DNA from: Stereocaulon alpinum
Lineage: Eukaryota > Ascomycota > Lecanoromycetes > Lecanorales > Stereocaulaceae
Direction of reading: 5' to 3'
NCBI GenBank assembly: GCA_018257865.1
Contig: JAEUBA010000027.1
Location: 274,323-338,322, forward strand
DNA: 64,000 bases
The translations under genes and the position numbers were made by a program. The notes below the pieces were generated by a model. That model was not told the DNA's origin. It was given only the letters and a program-made list of their open reading frames with translations, and ran no database searches. Within the stretch, counting starts at the first letter, position 1; each line of letters opens with the position of its first letter. This document shows, in pieces, positions 24,143 to 34,949 of this stretch.

Positions 24143-26835
24143 ATGGCAGTCGCCCTCCAAGACCAGCTCACCCAGCTCGAATCTGCACGTCAGATCGTCC
24201 TCAAAGACCCTGGCTTATACCCTCAGATCGTGTCTGGAATTCTGCCCATCGTTGGAGCTAATGCACGACTCGAGTTACGAAGATGGGGCGCAGAGTTCCT
24301 ATCGGAGACGTTCTCTAGCCCAGTGTTCCCACCAAGACAGAAAGAGGATTCGGCCGTCGGTGTGCTGGGCACGTTGAAGGACCTCCTGGAGATACCCGGT
24401 GAGGACGCTGCGGTGGTCAAGAGCGTAGTCCAGACTGCTGCAAGCATCTACGGCTTAGTCTTCCACTACATGTACGTGCGCACCCAGATCCATCCCTGTA
24501 GTCGGGCCTCGTAAGGCCCACATGTAGACAGATTCGATAGGCTGTACGCAAAGAGCTTGTCTTACGTTTCCCATCTTTTTAGTGTTGCAAACCCGCATGA
24601 TGTGCCAGTATGGAATCAGATGGCTTCGATTAAACAGAACATACTCAAGAGATGGGATACTGGGCCTGCTGGGGTCAGAATATGCTGCATCAAGTTCGTG
24701 CAGAAGATCATCCAGGTCCAGACACCAGGAGTGATTGCAGATCCAAGGGTTCGTTAAACTCGATCAAATTTGCGGTGGATAACGTTAACTGAATTCCACA
24801 TACAGCGACCGGAGCAGAATGAAATCTCTCTTGCTATAGTTCCTCGTGACCACCCAATGATACCACCTTCGAAGCTGGAGCCAGAAGCATCAGGGTTGCT
24901 GGACAGGCTTCTCAATGTCTTTCAAGAGGACCATAGGTACGTACGCCCACAACGTAGACGTAGAACCCATCTCTTAATCACACATTTCCAGTGATGCTGT
25001 ATTGGTCGACGCAACTCTGAATTGTCTCGGCATGCTGCTCCGAACACGCCAGTCCATTTCCAACAAGATCATGTCTGCGATATTGAATTTCAATCCACTC
25101 AAGCAAGTGAACTCGCCCATGACTTCGAAGGCCAAGGTCCAGATCAAATCCATGGAGCGGACGACAAGGGCGCTACTCATGAATATGTACCGAAGGTATG
25201 CATACCTGGGTGACGGTACTGGGGTATCACGATGGCTAATTGGATATGCAGAAATGAGAATGGACCATTTGCGGGTCGCATAAAAGCATACGTGGACCGC
25301 TACACACAGCTTCGTCAGGACATCTTTGACGAAGGCAGTCGCAAGAGGGCGTTCCCTAGCGAACCTACAGATGGTCTCGACACCGCCAAACGAAGGCGTG
25401 TTGGAGCTGAATCACCCCCTAAGCGAGCATTCAACATCCCGCCTCTACCACCCGGACCCAACAGCTTCAAGCAGCTATTCACATTGACAACGGACCAAGA
25501 CCTCGCAAACTTCGACGTGACATCCCTACCACCGCAACTGATGGTCCGCATGACCTTGCCAGTCCTCGCGCGTGTCGATCAACAGGCTCTTACTGAGGCT
25601 ATCAACCATGTTAGGGCTCGATACCTCTCCCTAAGCAGCCCAAACCGGACTTTACCGCAAGTAGGTGCTTTAGGGGACGACGAGGAAGACTACGAACCAG
25701 ACTTTGAGCCAAGCGAGGATAGAGAGCAAATTATCAACAAGGCTGACGCCCTCCCGCCTGAAGACTCATTGCATACGCCCACAGACTTAGCACTTGGGCC
25801 CTTCAAGCTCCCACAGCCGCCGCCCATGACAACAGAAGAGACAGAGCAGATCGGAAAAAATGTCATTAGCAAGGTCTTTGACAAAATGAATGCACTGGAA
25901 GAGCCTCCAGCTGTGAAGAGGCACAAATCTGGATTTAACAGGCTGGCTGGAAGTAACTACGACAAGGAGGCATGGGTCACGGTTATCACCAGGTTGGCAA
26001 CGAGGGCTTCAGCCGGATTGGATGACGAAAGTGATGGCGAAGAGACCTCTAAAGCTATCGCCAGGAAGGGTGGTCCCGCATCGCGCCTTAGCGACGCAAT
26101 TCGGGAGAACCTTTGGAAGCATATCGTTGAGGACTTCCGAGCTCGGATCGGTATAGCCATTGCGTGGCTGAATGAAGAGTGGTATAATGACCGGATACAA
26201 ATGAAATCCGCCAGGAATGCAAGAGACCAGGAAGCGATATCTCGGCCGAGACAGCACTATGAGTACTGGATGTTGAGGGTGCTGGATGGCATCATACCTT
26301 ACCTAGATGCGAAGGACAAGCTGTTGATCAGATTCCTGTCGGAGATACCAGAGGTCAACGAGAAGGTGCTTGAGAGGGTGAAAGGGCTCGCGAGGGATCC
26401 TGAAAGGGTGCAGCTGGCGGTGAACAGTCTGTTGTATGTCATTCATTCTCTAAGTATGAATCTGTTAGAGTAATTGACGGAGTTGCAGATATCTGATCAT
26501 GATGAAACCGCCGGCTCGAGACATTGCCATTGATGCACTCGAAGATCTGTGGAGACATTGTGAGCCTTCTGGACCGACTATGCCCTTGCACATCGTACTA
26601 ACTCGGTCCTATAGACGATGACGCCAAAGTTCCCGCGGCGAAGCATCTTGCGAAATGGCGACCACAAATTCTTGCGTCAGAAGTTAAGCCAAGCACGACG
26701 CCGACTACTAATGGGGTGAAGCACGAAGACGCTGAAAATCTTTCCCTATCAACACTTGCTCACACTTCGTCCACAGCTGGAAGTGATCAGATAGAGAAGA
26801 AGCAGGGAGGTTTACCGGTTGCTGCAGCTGGATGA
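24143..26835 (+). CDS. PTA1: symplekin/Pta1, mRNA 3'-end processing scaffold
   Basis: Seven exons: 24143-24471, 24583-24748, 24806-24936, 24992-25195, 25252-26433, 26489-26559 and 26615-26835, giving 767 residues, close to the yeast Pta1 length (785). Symplekin/Pta1 is a HEAT-repeat scaffold of the nuclear cleavage and polyadenylation factor. The N-terminal HEAT domain shows WNQMASIKQNILKRWD and GVRICCIKFVQKIIQVQTPG, a signature block. The middle is acidic with an RKRAF basic patch. The second conserved helical region contains HYEYWMLRVLDGIIPYLDAK and ARDPERVQLAVN. Every splice preserves frame and restores family sequence, for example RRNENGPFAGR across intron 4. The C-terminus is Thr/Ser-rich and ends at GGLPVAAAG. 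Confidence 0.93.
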
Positions 26836-28072
26836 GAGAACGTTGGACATTAGTCACAACCGACATTTGCATCCATGCTAAGGAACGCGTTGGATCAGCA
26901 AGCGCTGGCTTCCATTGAAGCAGGACAAAAGATCCTGGCAAATCTACGGACATAAGAAGTCGCGAACCCGGATGCTACGAAAGCAATCCCAAATGTTGAG
27001 CTGGTCGGACATCGGTAGAGTGAGGAGAGATATGGGAGAGTACTGATAATCGCTCTCACGCTAATGCTCAGCAACTTTGGGGATCGGAGGATCTAGTTCT
27101 AGGACTAAAGCACCAGAAAAGGAGAGGAGGCCTCAAATATGCTAAGTAGGTAGCAGATAGCTTTAAGGCACTCTGAACTTATCAAGGAACATCACTTCCC
27201 GAAAACAAAGACCATGAGTATCAACTCCGACAAATTGGAGGACGTCACAGCCGCAGTCCAGTCGATTGTAAAGCACCGGGTGAGAACTTTACCTCTCGAT
27301 GCGTTCACTACTACCAATCGCGAGCCACGTCATGCCATTCAGTCAAGGTCAAAAGCCTCAGCGCTTAACTCCCGCCCATTTCGGACATAACCCGCGATAT
27401 CTTGGCGCTCTGTTTATTCGCGTCTTGAGGTTCACCTTCACTCTCTCATACGAATGTGTCCCACTGTATGTCCAACAGAACACTTTCCAGCTCTTTCAGA
27501 TCGCTAAACTTCCAGCTTGCCTTCTGCTTTGCCCGAAAGCTACGAACATCTCCGAGAGAGATACAACATTTATTGAGTGTAAATTGGTCCATGCAGAATG
27601 TTCTTGTTGTACTGCCATCACGTACAAATCGACTCTCTGGTATCGGCAATGCCTTAGAACTTGTCTCGCTTGTTGTTCCCACATTGGCGCGCCAAGCTTG
27701 CGAAGCAGGGCAACTATCCATCAAAGGGTAATCAGGTTTATCGCTTCACCTCGAGGAAATTTGATCACTCATAGCAATTCTACCCATCATTCCACGACCA
27801 CGTCCCCTCGGACCTTCTCCAGCCACTGATATTCACGATTCCAATCATCGGTAATCCTATTCGATATTTTCGTCCACGATCAAGACTACGAAGCAGCTAT
27901 AGTTTGATTGAGGGGTAATCCGAGTAGTCACTTCACTTCAGGCAAATCCATAACACCAACCCAGCTGTACCGTAACACTTTTTACCAGCGCTGTGGACGC
28001 CTGACCCTCGGCCCGCTGTTCAATCACCTCGTTGTTGCCCCAGCTCTAGATAAAGAGTCTACTCGATCCACG
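26836..28072. other. 1.2 kb intergenic with a possible unresolved small gene
   Basis: A short frame from ATG 27214 (MSINSDKLEDVTAAVQSIVK) ends at a good donor (GGGTGAGA at 27280), as a first exon would. No downstream acceptor joins it in phase to the most protein-like frame (27456-27731 +). A competing minus frame covers 27446-27724. I therefore do not call a gene, but a small intron-containing one may exist here. Confidence 0.4.
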
Positions 28073-29455
28073 ATGGGTGAGAAGAGGAAACGTACGGCGT
28101 CGAGATCAAAGGTAAGTAACATAGCTCTCCTTTCTCTCTCCTTACGTTCCTACTGTTTAAAACAGGGACATGTGGTGAGTTCGGCTAATCCTCAGCTTGT
28201 GCAGACCGAACTGGACTTTGTAGTGACAGAGGTTGGAGAACGCGGCGAAAAGAAGGCGAAGACGGTGATCGAGGAGCCGATCACACAGCAGCCTTTGACA
28301 AGAGCAAACTTGAGATTGCTAGAGAAGGAGGCAATGGGGTGCCAGCACAGCACAGGGACTGGGCGGTCCAGAGGGCAGTCCGGAGGGCAGTCCGGAGGGC
28401 AGTCCGGAGGGCGCTCCAGAGAGCCTGCAAAATCTCGGGGATCATCAAAGTCTATAGGCTCAAGGAAGTCTAAGAACTCAGGGCCAACAACCGACACAAA
28501 GACAGAAACTTCGAAATCGGTCCGCGAACTGCGACAAATATTGAGGGTTAATAACCTTATCATCGATGACGAGGATGCACGGGAGGAAGCAGATCCGTTC
28601 GGAAAGCTAGCTTTAGAGATCATCGATGAAGAGAGAAAATCTGCTATGAAGCCAGGAGATCAGGCAGAAATCCTCAAAACGCGCAAGAGGTACGAGTTGC
28701 GAGGTGAGATGACTTTTGTGGAGGTCATGTGGAAGCTTATCACTGGTGAAGATCGTTCAATAAAGCAGGAAGATGAGCACAGTATTGTCAATGATGAAGG
28801 GCTGTTCACTAGACCGTGGAAAACCGATTTCTTGGACAAGAACTGGGATACTCTCTTCAAGTCAACATGCATACCCAAAGTCGACGTAAAAGATGACGAG
28901 GAGCTCCAAACCCTTATCTACCAGTATCCAAGAGTTGCAACCCCCAAGCCCGATCTTGCTTACGCACTTGAATTGGACGCTTTTCAATCTGTGAAGAAGA
29001 TGGTTCAGAGGAAAGATATCGAGGAGCTCGCAATGCTGTCCCCACTCATCTACTTCCCATTCTTTGTCATCGAATTCAAGAGCCATCAAGGCACCATTGA
29101 AGAAGCTGAAACGCAAGCTTGTCAGAGTGGTGCAGCTATCATACATTCCATGAGGAAGCTCAAGGCAATGGCCGACATCCTCGACGAAGTGCATGCGCAC
29201 GACGCCGGAAGCTTTGTGTTCTCTCTGGCGATGGTACCAGCTATGGCGCATCTCCACGTACATTGGGCAACTATAGGAGAGGACGGAAACACAGTCTACC
29301 ATATGACTTTTGTCAAACCCTACACACTCAGGACCGGATCAAACGTCGCAGCTTTGCACCACGATATCAACAATATCCTGGAGTGGGGAGTCGGCCAGCG
29401 GGTTGTGTACATCACAGAACTTTTGCCCAAGATCTCGAAGTCAGACAGTAGATAA
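28073..29455 (+). CDS. DUF7924-like protein with PD-(D/E)XK-type core
   Basis: Proposed start is ATG 28073 (MGEKRKR, nuclear-signal-like). A 54 bp intron at 28112-28165 (GTAAGT...AACAG) gives 442 residues. The intron is a multiple of three and has no stop, so an unspliced frame also stays open. The N-terminal 150 residues are basic and disordered with GQSGGQSGG repeats. The C-terminal domain carries KPDLAYALELDAF followed about 60 residues later by YFPFFVIEFKS, that is PD...E-x-K, the catalytic pattern of restriction-endonuclease-like folds, then AETQACQSGAA. This layout fits the fungal DUF7924 family as I remember it. A nuclease role is inference. Many such proteins occur in fungal accessory genomes. 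Confidence 0.78.
   Translation: MGEKRKRTASRSKVSNIALLSLSLRSYCLKQGHVVSSANPQLVQTELDFVVTEVGERGEKKAKTVIEEPITQQPLTRANLRLLEKEAMGCQHSTGTGRSRGQSGGQSGGQSGGRSREPAKSRGSSKSIGSRKSKNSGPTTDTKTETSKSVRELRQILRVNNLIIDDEDAREEADPFGKLALEIIDEERKSAMKPGDQAEILKTRKRYELRGEMTFVEVMWKLITGEDRSIKQEDEHSIVNDEGLFTRPWKTDFLDKNWDTLFKSTCIPKVDVKDDEELQTLIYQYPRVATPKPDLAYALELDAFQSVKKMVQRKDIEELAMLSPLIYFPFFVIEFKSHQGTIEEAETQACQSGAAIIHSMRKLKAMADILDEVHAHDAGSFVFSLAMVPAMAHLHVHWATIGEDGNTVYHMTFVKPYTLRTGSNVAALHHDINNILEWGVGQRVVYITELLPKISKSDSR
28371..28418 (+). repeat. 12 bp coding minisatellite, four units
   Basis: Three identical copies of GAGGGCAGTCCG are followed by one variant (GAGGGCGCTCCA). They encode the S-G-G-Q repeats inside the disordered N-terminus of the DUF7924-like protein. 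The unit is a multiple of three, so length changes keep the frame. Confidence 0.9.
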
Positions 29456-31019
29456 ATCTCCTCATGGCCATCAGAGGAGAGGTAATGGACCATGGGGTTA
29501 TCGCAAAGGAAGTACAATGAAACAGAGCGTTGAAGACGGCAACGGGAGAGACTGGGGGCGGGGACCCAAATTCCCGTCATTCATAGGGTAGACAAGTGTT
29601 GGCTTGAAGGAATGATACCCAATCCATGTATGGTACGAGAGATATGAGATCATGACTTGGCTTAAGAATAGCGAGACTCTACCATACTTAGAAGCTGTGT
29701 CGAAGATGGCTCCTAATATACAAGAAGCAAACACATGCACTGCTGCCTACAGATTCACCAACCTTCCTAAGACAATGAAACACATCTATCAAAACATAGG
29801 GAGAAATCGTTTGAACCAATGACATCTCATTCAGTGACCTATTACCCCTGCACTCATCTATGTTTCGTAAGGCTTCAACCCCATCGCGCTAATTCGCCTA
29901 GCGCCTATCATGATGTTTATATGTCGTGCGAAGTCTTCCTTGCCACTCTTTGTTTACCATCCGCGCTTCCGGTTTTAAATCTCCTGACTACCACATCACT
30001 TTCCTGACTTGACCTCACCACCATCATCTTTCATCAGCGCTTACACCCTGTGCTGTAACCATCACATCAACCGTTAGTACACAACACACGAGATCATCAT
30101 CGTCGCAACATCGCAACGCTTTCAACACCCAACCCTCATGTACTGAGCACATCAACAACTCACTAGGTAAGACCATCTCATCTCACTTTTCCCAGTGTTC
30201 TACACACTTTACGTCCGTAATCGCGCCTTCCATTGCAATACCCAAGATGCCTTTCTTTGCTTCCGCATGAGCCACTGCACCTCACTCTGCTGCTGCGGAA
30301 ACTACTTTTCCTCCTCCGCACCTGCCACTCATACACTCATTACCTCCACGATTGTCCCACCCAACATCGATACTGCGATGCCTTTCCTACCCAATATAGG
30401 TACTATGCGATCTCACCAGCCCAACATGGCCACTGCATTACCTTTGTCTCCTAATATGGCTACTACCCTAATTCCTTTCTATCTCAACCCCAGCATCCCT
30501 TACCTTACAGGACAGGTCCAAAAAAGCCCTCCCACGTTTTTCTGAGTGAACCACCACAATGCTAGACATTCGGCCCAACGCCAATCTTACTCGAGCAGGT
30601 TATCAAATTCGGTGTACCTGGCTTCAGTGTTGACCAACGGCCAAGGACTATGTAGAGACGCTTGTGCGGGGAAACTGTACTCAGCGCCCTCTGATACCGA
30701 TAGGAGATCAGCGGGGTGAAGTGAAAGAGTATCATGGGTGAGACCCTTACCCTTGCGGATCTTGTATGTCCTACTGATGCGAGGCGGAAGAGATGGTTCC
30801 GGTTGTGATGAGGCTATTCACTGCAGCTTTCTACAACATAGGACTGCGATACATTGTTTATCCCCTTTATTTCTCCGTGCTAATTGTTGTATATGCGCTC
30901 GAGCTGTTCTCGCCGTCTTACCTTGTTCGCAGTAAATGCATCAATTTGTGGTTTCCTGCGTATGATAGCTAATACAACCCCTAGTCTTGCGTGAAGGCAG
31001 ACACCGTGTACTTGCAGGG
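29456..31019. other. 1.6 kb intergenic with a 30 bp tandem repeat
   Basis: Pyrimidine-rich fungal promoter-like sequence fills 29800-30200 and contains CACA/CATC runs. A + frame at 30195-30545 contains the 30 bp repeat listed separately. An intron acceptor (CTTGCAG) just before 31020 suggests that the next gene may have an upstream non-coding or short coding exon. Confidence 0.45.
30360..30479 (+). repeat. four tandem 30 bp units, open in one frame
   Basis: Four units of exactly 30 bases begin CCCAACATC, CCCAATATA, CCCAACATG and CCTAATATG. In the frame open from 30195 to 30545 they read as four decapeptides of type P-N-(I/M)-x-T-(A/M/T)-x-(P/S/I). The units have diverged (roughly 60-75 percent identical by eye) but keep length and frame. 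Whether the frame is expressed is unknown. Confidence 0.7.
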
Positions 31020-32534
31020 ATGATGGCTGCTAACGTGGCCGACGACCTGATTCCGCTGCTATTAGCCACCCTGAATAATCCGAGCATCAACTTCCTAAGA
31101 ATGGCAGCTATAGACCCACAGGGGCGCTCGCTAGATTGGCTCGCGGAGAAATTCGAAGATTGGCGTGTTGAGGGTCGTAAGATTGAGCATAATTACACTG
31201 TTAAAGTCGCACCCAAGGCTAAAGGAAGAAAAAAGAAGGGAAAACGTTTCAATCCATATAAGTTGCCAAAAGAATGGGAAAAGTTCAAGCCTCAGCCAGA
31301 CGATAGCGCGGACCAGCTAGAGTTGAAAAGACTCGCTCAGGATGTGTTGACCAAAGAGAAGTTCCTCGATACTATGTATGAGTTGGAGAACGCCGAGTTT
31401 CTCACCAGAGAACAGATAGATCATATAGAGGCAGTCCGAAGGGCAGCTATTCAGCAAGAGAGAGATGAGCTAGTACGGCAAGCGCAGGAGGACGCCGAAG
31501 AGAGACGTCGCGATGCGGAGGAGAACACTAGCTCAGAAGATATTCGTCCTGTCGGCGAGAGTGACACTAGTGGTAACGGTTGGATTGATACCGATAGTGA
31601 CGATGGTGATGATGGTGACGGTGGTAACTTGTCTCCCGCGAAGAAAGTCAAGGGCAACGAGAAAGGGGTTGAGCAGCCCAGGAAAGCTAGACAAGCCACA
31701 GAGGACACTGATACAGCTGGTGCTTCGGTACTAAATAACAGCGATTCTGACAAGGGCGACGGTGGTGACGATAGTGACAGTAGTGACGAGTCTCCCATGA
31801 AGAAAGTCAAAGACAACAAGGAAGGGACTGCGAAGCCTGTCAAGAAGCCTAGGAAGGCTAGGCAAGCTATGGAGACTACTAATAAGGCTGGCGCTTCAGG
31901 ACCGAATGATGACGATCTTATTAGGAACGACGGTGATGACGATAGTGACGGTGGTGACGAGTCTCCTGCGAAGAAGGTCAGAGGCAATAAGGAAGAGATT
32001 AAGAAGCCTAGGAACGTTAGACAAGCCAAAAATGGCACTGACGGGGCCGGCGCTTTAGGACTGAATGATGATGATCTTGTTGGGAACGATGGTGGTGACG
32101 AGTCTCCTGCGAAGAAAGTCAAAGGTAACGAGGAAGAGATTAAGAAGCCTGTCAAGAGGCCTAGGAAAGCTAGACAAGCCAAAAAGGACACTGACGGGGC
32201 TGGCGCTTCGGGACTGAATGATAACGATCTCATTCAGAACGATAGCGAGGAAGAGCAGCCGAAGCCTGAACAAAAGGGTGTACGAAAGCCACGTGCTCCA
32301 GCGGCCTCGAAGGCCAAAGGCAAAGTTGTGCCCACCGCTCCTCTTGTTGAAGAAAAGCCGATGAAGAAAGGGAAGGCTGATGCCCCTGCGATCAAAGCAT
32401 CCAGGAAAGCCGCTGAGAACAAGCAACCGGCCACCGCGAACATGGATGGTCATGTAAATGGCGGTGCTGGGGCTGCAATATCTGGCGTTGGCGGGGAAAG
32501 TGAGTATCAGCTGCGCGAAGAGAAAGATGTTTGA
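31020..32534 (+). CDS. charged protein with four imperfect repeats, unknown function
   Basis: Taken from ATG 31020 (MMAANVADDLIPLLLATLNN), 504 residues, single exon as far as I can see. Residues 1-60 look folded (hydrophobic helices, DWLAEKFEDWR). A Lys-rich stretch (KAKGRKKKGKR) follows, then a coiled-coil-like Glu/Arg region. From about residue 200 there are four imperfect repeats of roughly 45-60 residues, each with an acidic Asp/Gly run, SPAKKVKGN, RKARQA and GASGLND-type segments. The tail is basic and Ala-rich. Alternating acidic and basic blocks suggest a nuclear chromatin- or RNA-associated protein; this is inference only. The nucleotide repeats are visible too (31560-32250). Confidence 0.72.
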   Translation: MMAANVADDLIPLLLATLNNPSINFLRMAAIDPQGRSLDWLAEKFEDWRVEGRKIEHNYTVKVAPKAKGRKKKGKRFNPYKLPKEWEKFKPQPDDSADQLELKRLAQDVLTKEKFLDTMYELENAEFLTREQIDHIEAVRRAAIQQERDELVRQAQEDAEERRRDAEENTSSEDIRPVGESDTSGNGWIDTDSDDGDDGDGGNLSPAKKVKGNEKGVEQPRKARQATEDTDTAGASVLNNSDSDKGDGGDDSDSSDESPMKKVKDNKEGTAKPVKKPRKARQAMETTNKAGASGPNDDDLIRNDGDDDSDGGDESPAKKVRGNKEEIKKPRNVRQAKNGTDGAGALGLNDDDLVGNDGGDESPAKKVKGNEEEIKKPVKRPRKARQAKKDTDGAGASGLNDNDLIQNDSEEEQPKPEQKGVRKPRAPAASKAKGKVVPTAPLVEEKPMKKGKADAPAIKASRKAAENKQPATANMDGHVNGGAGAAISGVGGESEYQLREEKDV

Positions 32535-33333
32535 GGACCTTGAGCATACACATTACGGTCTGCCTCCCAGGAACCCCACAACAAGGCCCTTTGATCGACT
32601 CAGATGCACGCCACCATCGATATTAGACTATGTCCCGCAACCTCGAAAGCGAAGACGTGGTCGTTTCACAATATCTCTCCAAAAGACTCTCCGCTTTAAT
32701 TGACCGCAGGAGAGCTCCTATAACAAATCAACAACTTCATGCGCTTAACGACACTTTTATTCTTCTCCTTCTGGCACCTATCATTACGGACGTGAGATTA
32801 AACAGTCACCCAATAAGGTGGCACAGGTTGTCGTTTGCCCTTCTCGTCCATATCGCAACTAGGCATGTCTTCTAACCACAACAAACAACGATGGACTCGC
32901 ACTCCAACAGCTCCGATGTCCTGATAGCCAAGAATCTTTCTCACGATGTTTTCAATTCCTACAACACCATGCAAGCTTGATGGTGGCAGATGTGTATTCG
33001 CAGAAACGTCATGGCCGTACACCTTAACGACCAGATTGCCGTATGGTACATCATCGGACCTGGCCGCCAACATCACCCTTTCCCTTCTATGTTTTTTTTC
33101 GAAAGATGGCTAGTTCGGCAGTTGGAAAATCTTGGGCTCACGATCTCATTGGCGGCGGGCTCAGCTCCTACTCCTTTCATAGCAACCGGCCAGCTGGATA
33201 TCAATTTCGTAGTCACGCTCTTTTAGTCTTAGAATCATGCTAGCAATTCATGAAAATGCATCCAACTTAGAAACTCACGAATGGAGTCTCCAGCATTGTT
33301 CCGTCATACTGTCTGCGATATGTGCCCGTACAC
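32535..33333. other. 0.8 kb intergenic, nothing confident
   Basis: Short frames occur on both strands. A minus frame at 32798-33076 has protein-like composition (NLVVKVYGHDVSANTHLPPS) but no family match and no clear partner exon. Confidence 0.4.
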
Positions 33334-34674
33334 CTAAGGTGCGTCTATTTCTAGAATCATCTTCAAAAACATCATATCGTCCTCAACCTTCTCATCCGGG
33401 CTCAGCGGTTTAGACGGAGGTACCGTCTCCGAACCAGTTATCGATTTCGCATAACCCAATTTCTCATTCACCGCCTCCTTCAACACTCCACACCAAGGCT
33501 CAAAAATCACCAACAACGCCCTCTCCCCATCAACCAACTCATCCCCCCAATGCCTCCTCCTCGCCTCCTCGGACGACGGTATCCCCCCCGGCACCGTCGT
33601 CTTGGCAATCTCGATTGCGAGTTCGTATTGTGGTCCCATTGGGGGGTCTATGAGCGCGGAGATGGCGTGGTCGAGGAGGAAGTGGGAGAGGCGGAGACGG
33701 AGTTTGGGATGTGTGGGGAGGAGGGGGAGGAGGTGGGTGCGGAGGGTTTGGAGGCCGGAGGTGGTGAGGAAGGAGTGGAGGAAGGGGGGGGAGTGGGAGA
33801 GTTGGTTTAGGAGGAAGAGGGTGCGGGGGTGGAGGGTTGGGGAGGAGGTTTCTTGTTCTGATGATATGGGCTCGCGGAGGGTGGAGAGGATGGCGCGTAC
33901 GGTTTTGTCGATGGAGATGGTATCTAGGAGGGCGGAGCGCGCTTCGGGGTTGTTTTGGATTGCGGTGCCTAGGAGGAGGAAGGCTTGGGAGCGGATTTCG
34001 GTTGGGAGCTCTGGGGAGGAAGGGGGTGGGTTCTGTGTGGAGAGGAGTTTTTGGACGAGAGGGGGGGAGCGGGTTAGGGTGAGGCCCCAGTGGTAGGAGT
34101 GGCATAGGTCTGTTAGGGTTGTGAGGGTGGTGAGGAGGGTTTCTGGTGAGTCTTTGGGCGAGGAAGACAGGAGGGTGTCGGTTGCGGAGTGGAAGAGGGT
34201 AGACTCTTCGGCGTCGAAAGCGTCGGGGATGTAGGGGTAGTCTCGATCTGGGGTGGATTGGTCGTGTATGCGCTCTATTGGTGGGACGTCCGATTCAATG
34301 TCAACGTCTCTGAGCCCTTCTCTTTCTCCTTCCTTTTCTTCATTTATTGGACGGGGTTTCACATCATCGATGATAACCAAGTCCGCCCTCGGAGTATCAT
34401 CCGGCTCTGGAACATTCAATCTTGCTTCTTTCACCCCAGTGGCTAGGTTCATGCGAACGTGCAGGCCGGGAGGGAGAGATTGGTCGTCATGGATTCGCTT
34501 GAAGTGTATCGTTGGTTGAAAGATCGCTGGGTAACATTCTGAAGCGTGTTGCGTGTGGCAGATGAGCTCCGTGTGTGCCTCTGGCGACGGAACGGGAGAC
34601 TTTGCTTGGGCTGTGGAGAGTGTAAGGAACAGAAGAAGGGATGCTGGAAGTGCGAACAGGGTATATTTGAACAT
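33334..34674 (-). CDS. SIL1: SIL1-type nucleotide exchange factor of the ER
   Basis: A single minus-strand exon of 446 codons. The N-terminus MFKYTLFALPASLLLFLTLS is a signal peptide. The family's N-terminal block is present: ELICHTQHASECYPAIFQPT, then RIHDDQSLPPGLHVRMNLAT and TGVKEARLN. The remainder is an armadillo-like helical array (SQAFLLLGTAIQNNPEAR is a typical repeat), ending FLKMILEIDAP. SIL1 releases ADP from the ER Hsp70 BiP/Kar2 (established). No H/KDEL-type retention signal is visible at the C-terminus. The coding strand is very C-rich from 33540 to 34100, giving long false frames on the other strand. Confidence 0.92.
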   Translation of the reverse strand: MFKYTLFALPASLLLFLTLSTAQAKSPVPSPEAHTELICHTQHASECYPAIFQPTIHFKRIHDDQSLPPGLHVRMNLATGVKEARLNVPEPDDTPRADLVIIDDVKPRPINEEKEGEREGLRDVDIESDVPPIERIHDQSTPDRDYPYIPDAFDAEESTLFHSATDTLLSSSPKDSPETLLTTLTTLTDLCHSYHWGLTLTRSPPLVQKLLSTQNPPPSSPELPTEIRSQAFLLLGTAIQNNPEARSALLDTISIDKTVRAILSTLREPISSEQETSSPTLHPRTLFLLNQLSHSPPFLHSFLTTSGLQTLRTHLLPLLPTHPKLRLRLSHFLLDHAISALIDPPMGPQYELAIEIAKTTVPGGIPSSEEARRRHWGDELVDGERALLVIFEPWCGVLKEAVNEKLGYAKSITGSETVPPSKPLSPDEKVEDDMMFLKMILEIDAP

Positions 34675-34949
34675 ATTGTATGCAACAATCGAAAAGTGTA
34701 AAGGAAAGTAGAGAACAAAGACTCCAGAAACGATGAGAAACCGCTGAGCTGTCTATAATATACAAAGTTGTTGCCTTGACCTCCTCTCCCTGCCGCAATG
34801 AGCAATATCTGTCACATTCGAGGATCTAGTAGACGTTGAAGATTCTTATGATTGGTCGACTGATGATGACTAATCACGCGCTAGAGACCACCTCCATCTC
34901 CCAGAGCTCCACTTCAGTGAAGCATTGGCAAAGCTCGACACATCCCACC
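34675..34949. promoter_or_regulatory. divergent promoter between SIL1 and complex I subunit gene
   Basis: About 275 bases separate the two opposing starts, so the control region must serve both. I recognise no specific binding site. Many ER chaperone genes carry an unfolded-protein response element, but I do not see a convincing one here. Confidence 0.4.

Noticed and set aside
27299..27829. 176-codon plus frame and overlapping frames on both strands
   Set aside because: Three mutually overlapping frames, none with a domain. The candidate first exon at 27214 cannot be joined in phase to the best one.
31451..32233. 260-codon minus-strand frame rich in Ser, Phe and Leu
   Set aside because: It is the reverse of the repetitive acidic/basic protein and repeats in step with it. 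It has no signal peptide or family of its own.
33539..34105. Long alternative frames on both strands (up to 188 codons)
   Set aside because: They are shadows of the very C-rich SIL1 coding strand. Their translations are Pro/His or Gly/Glu/Arg low complexity.
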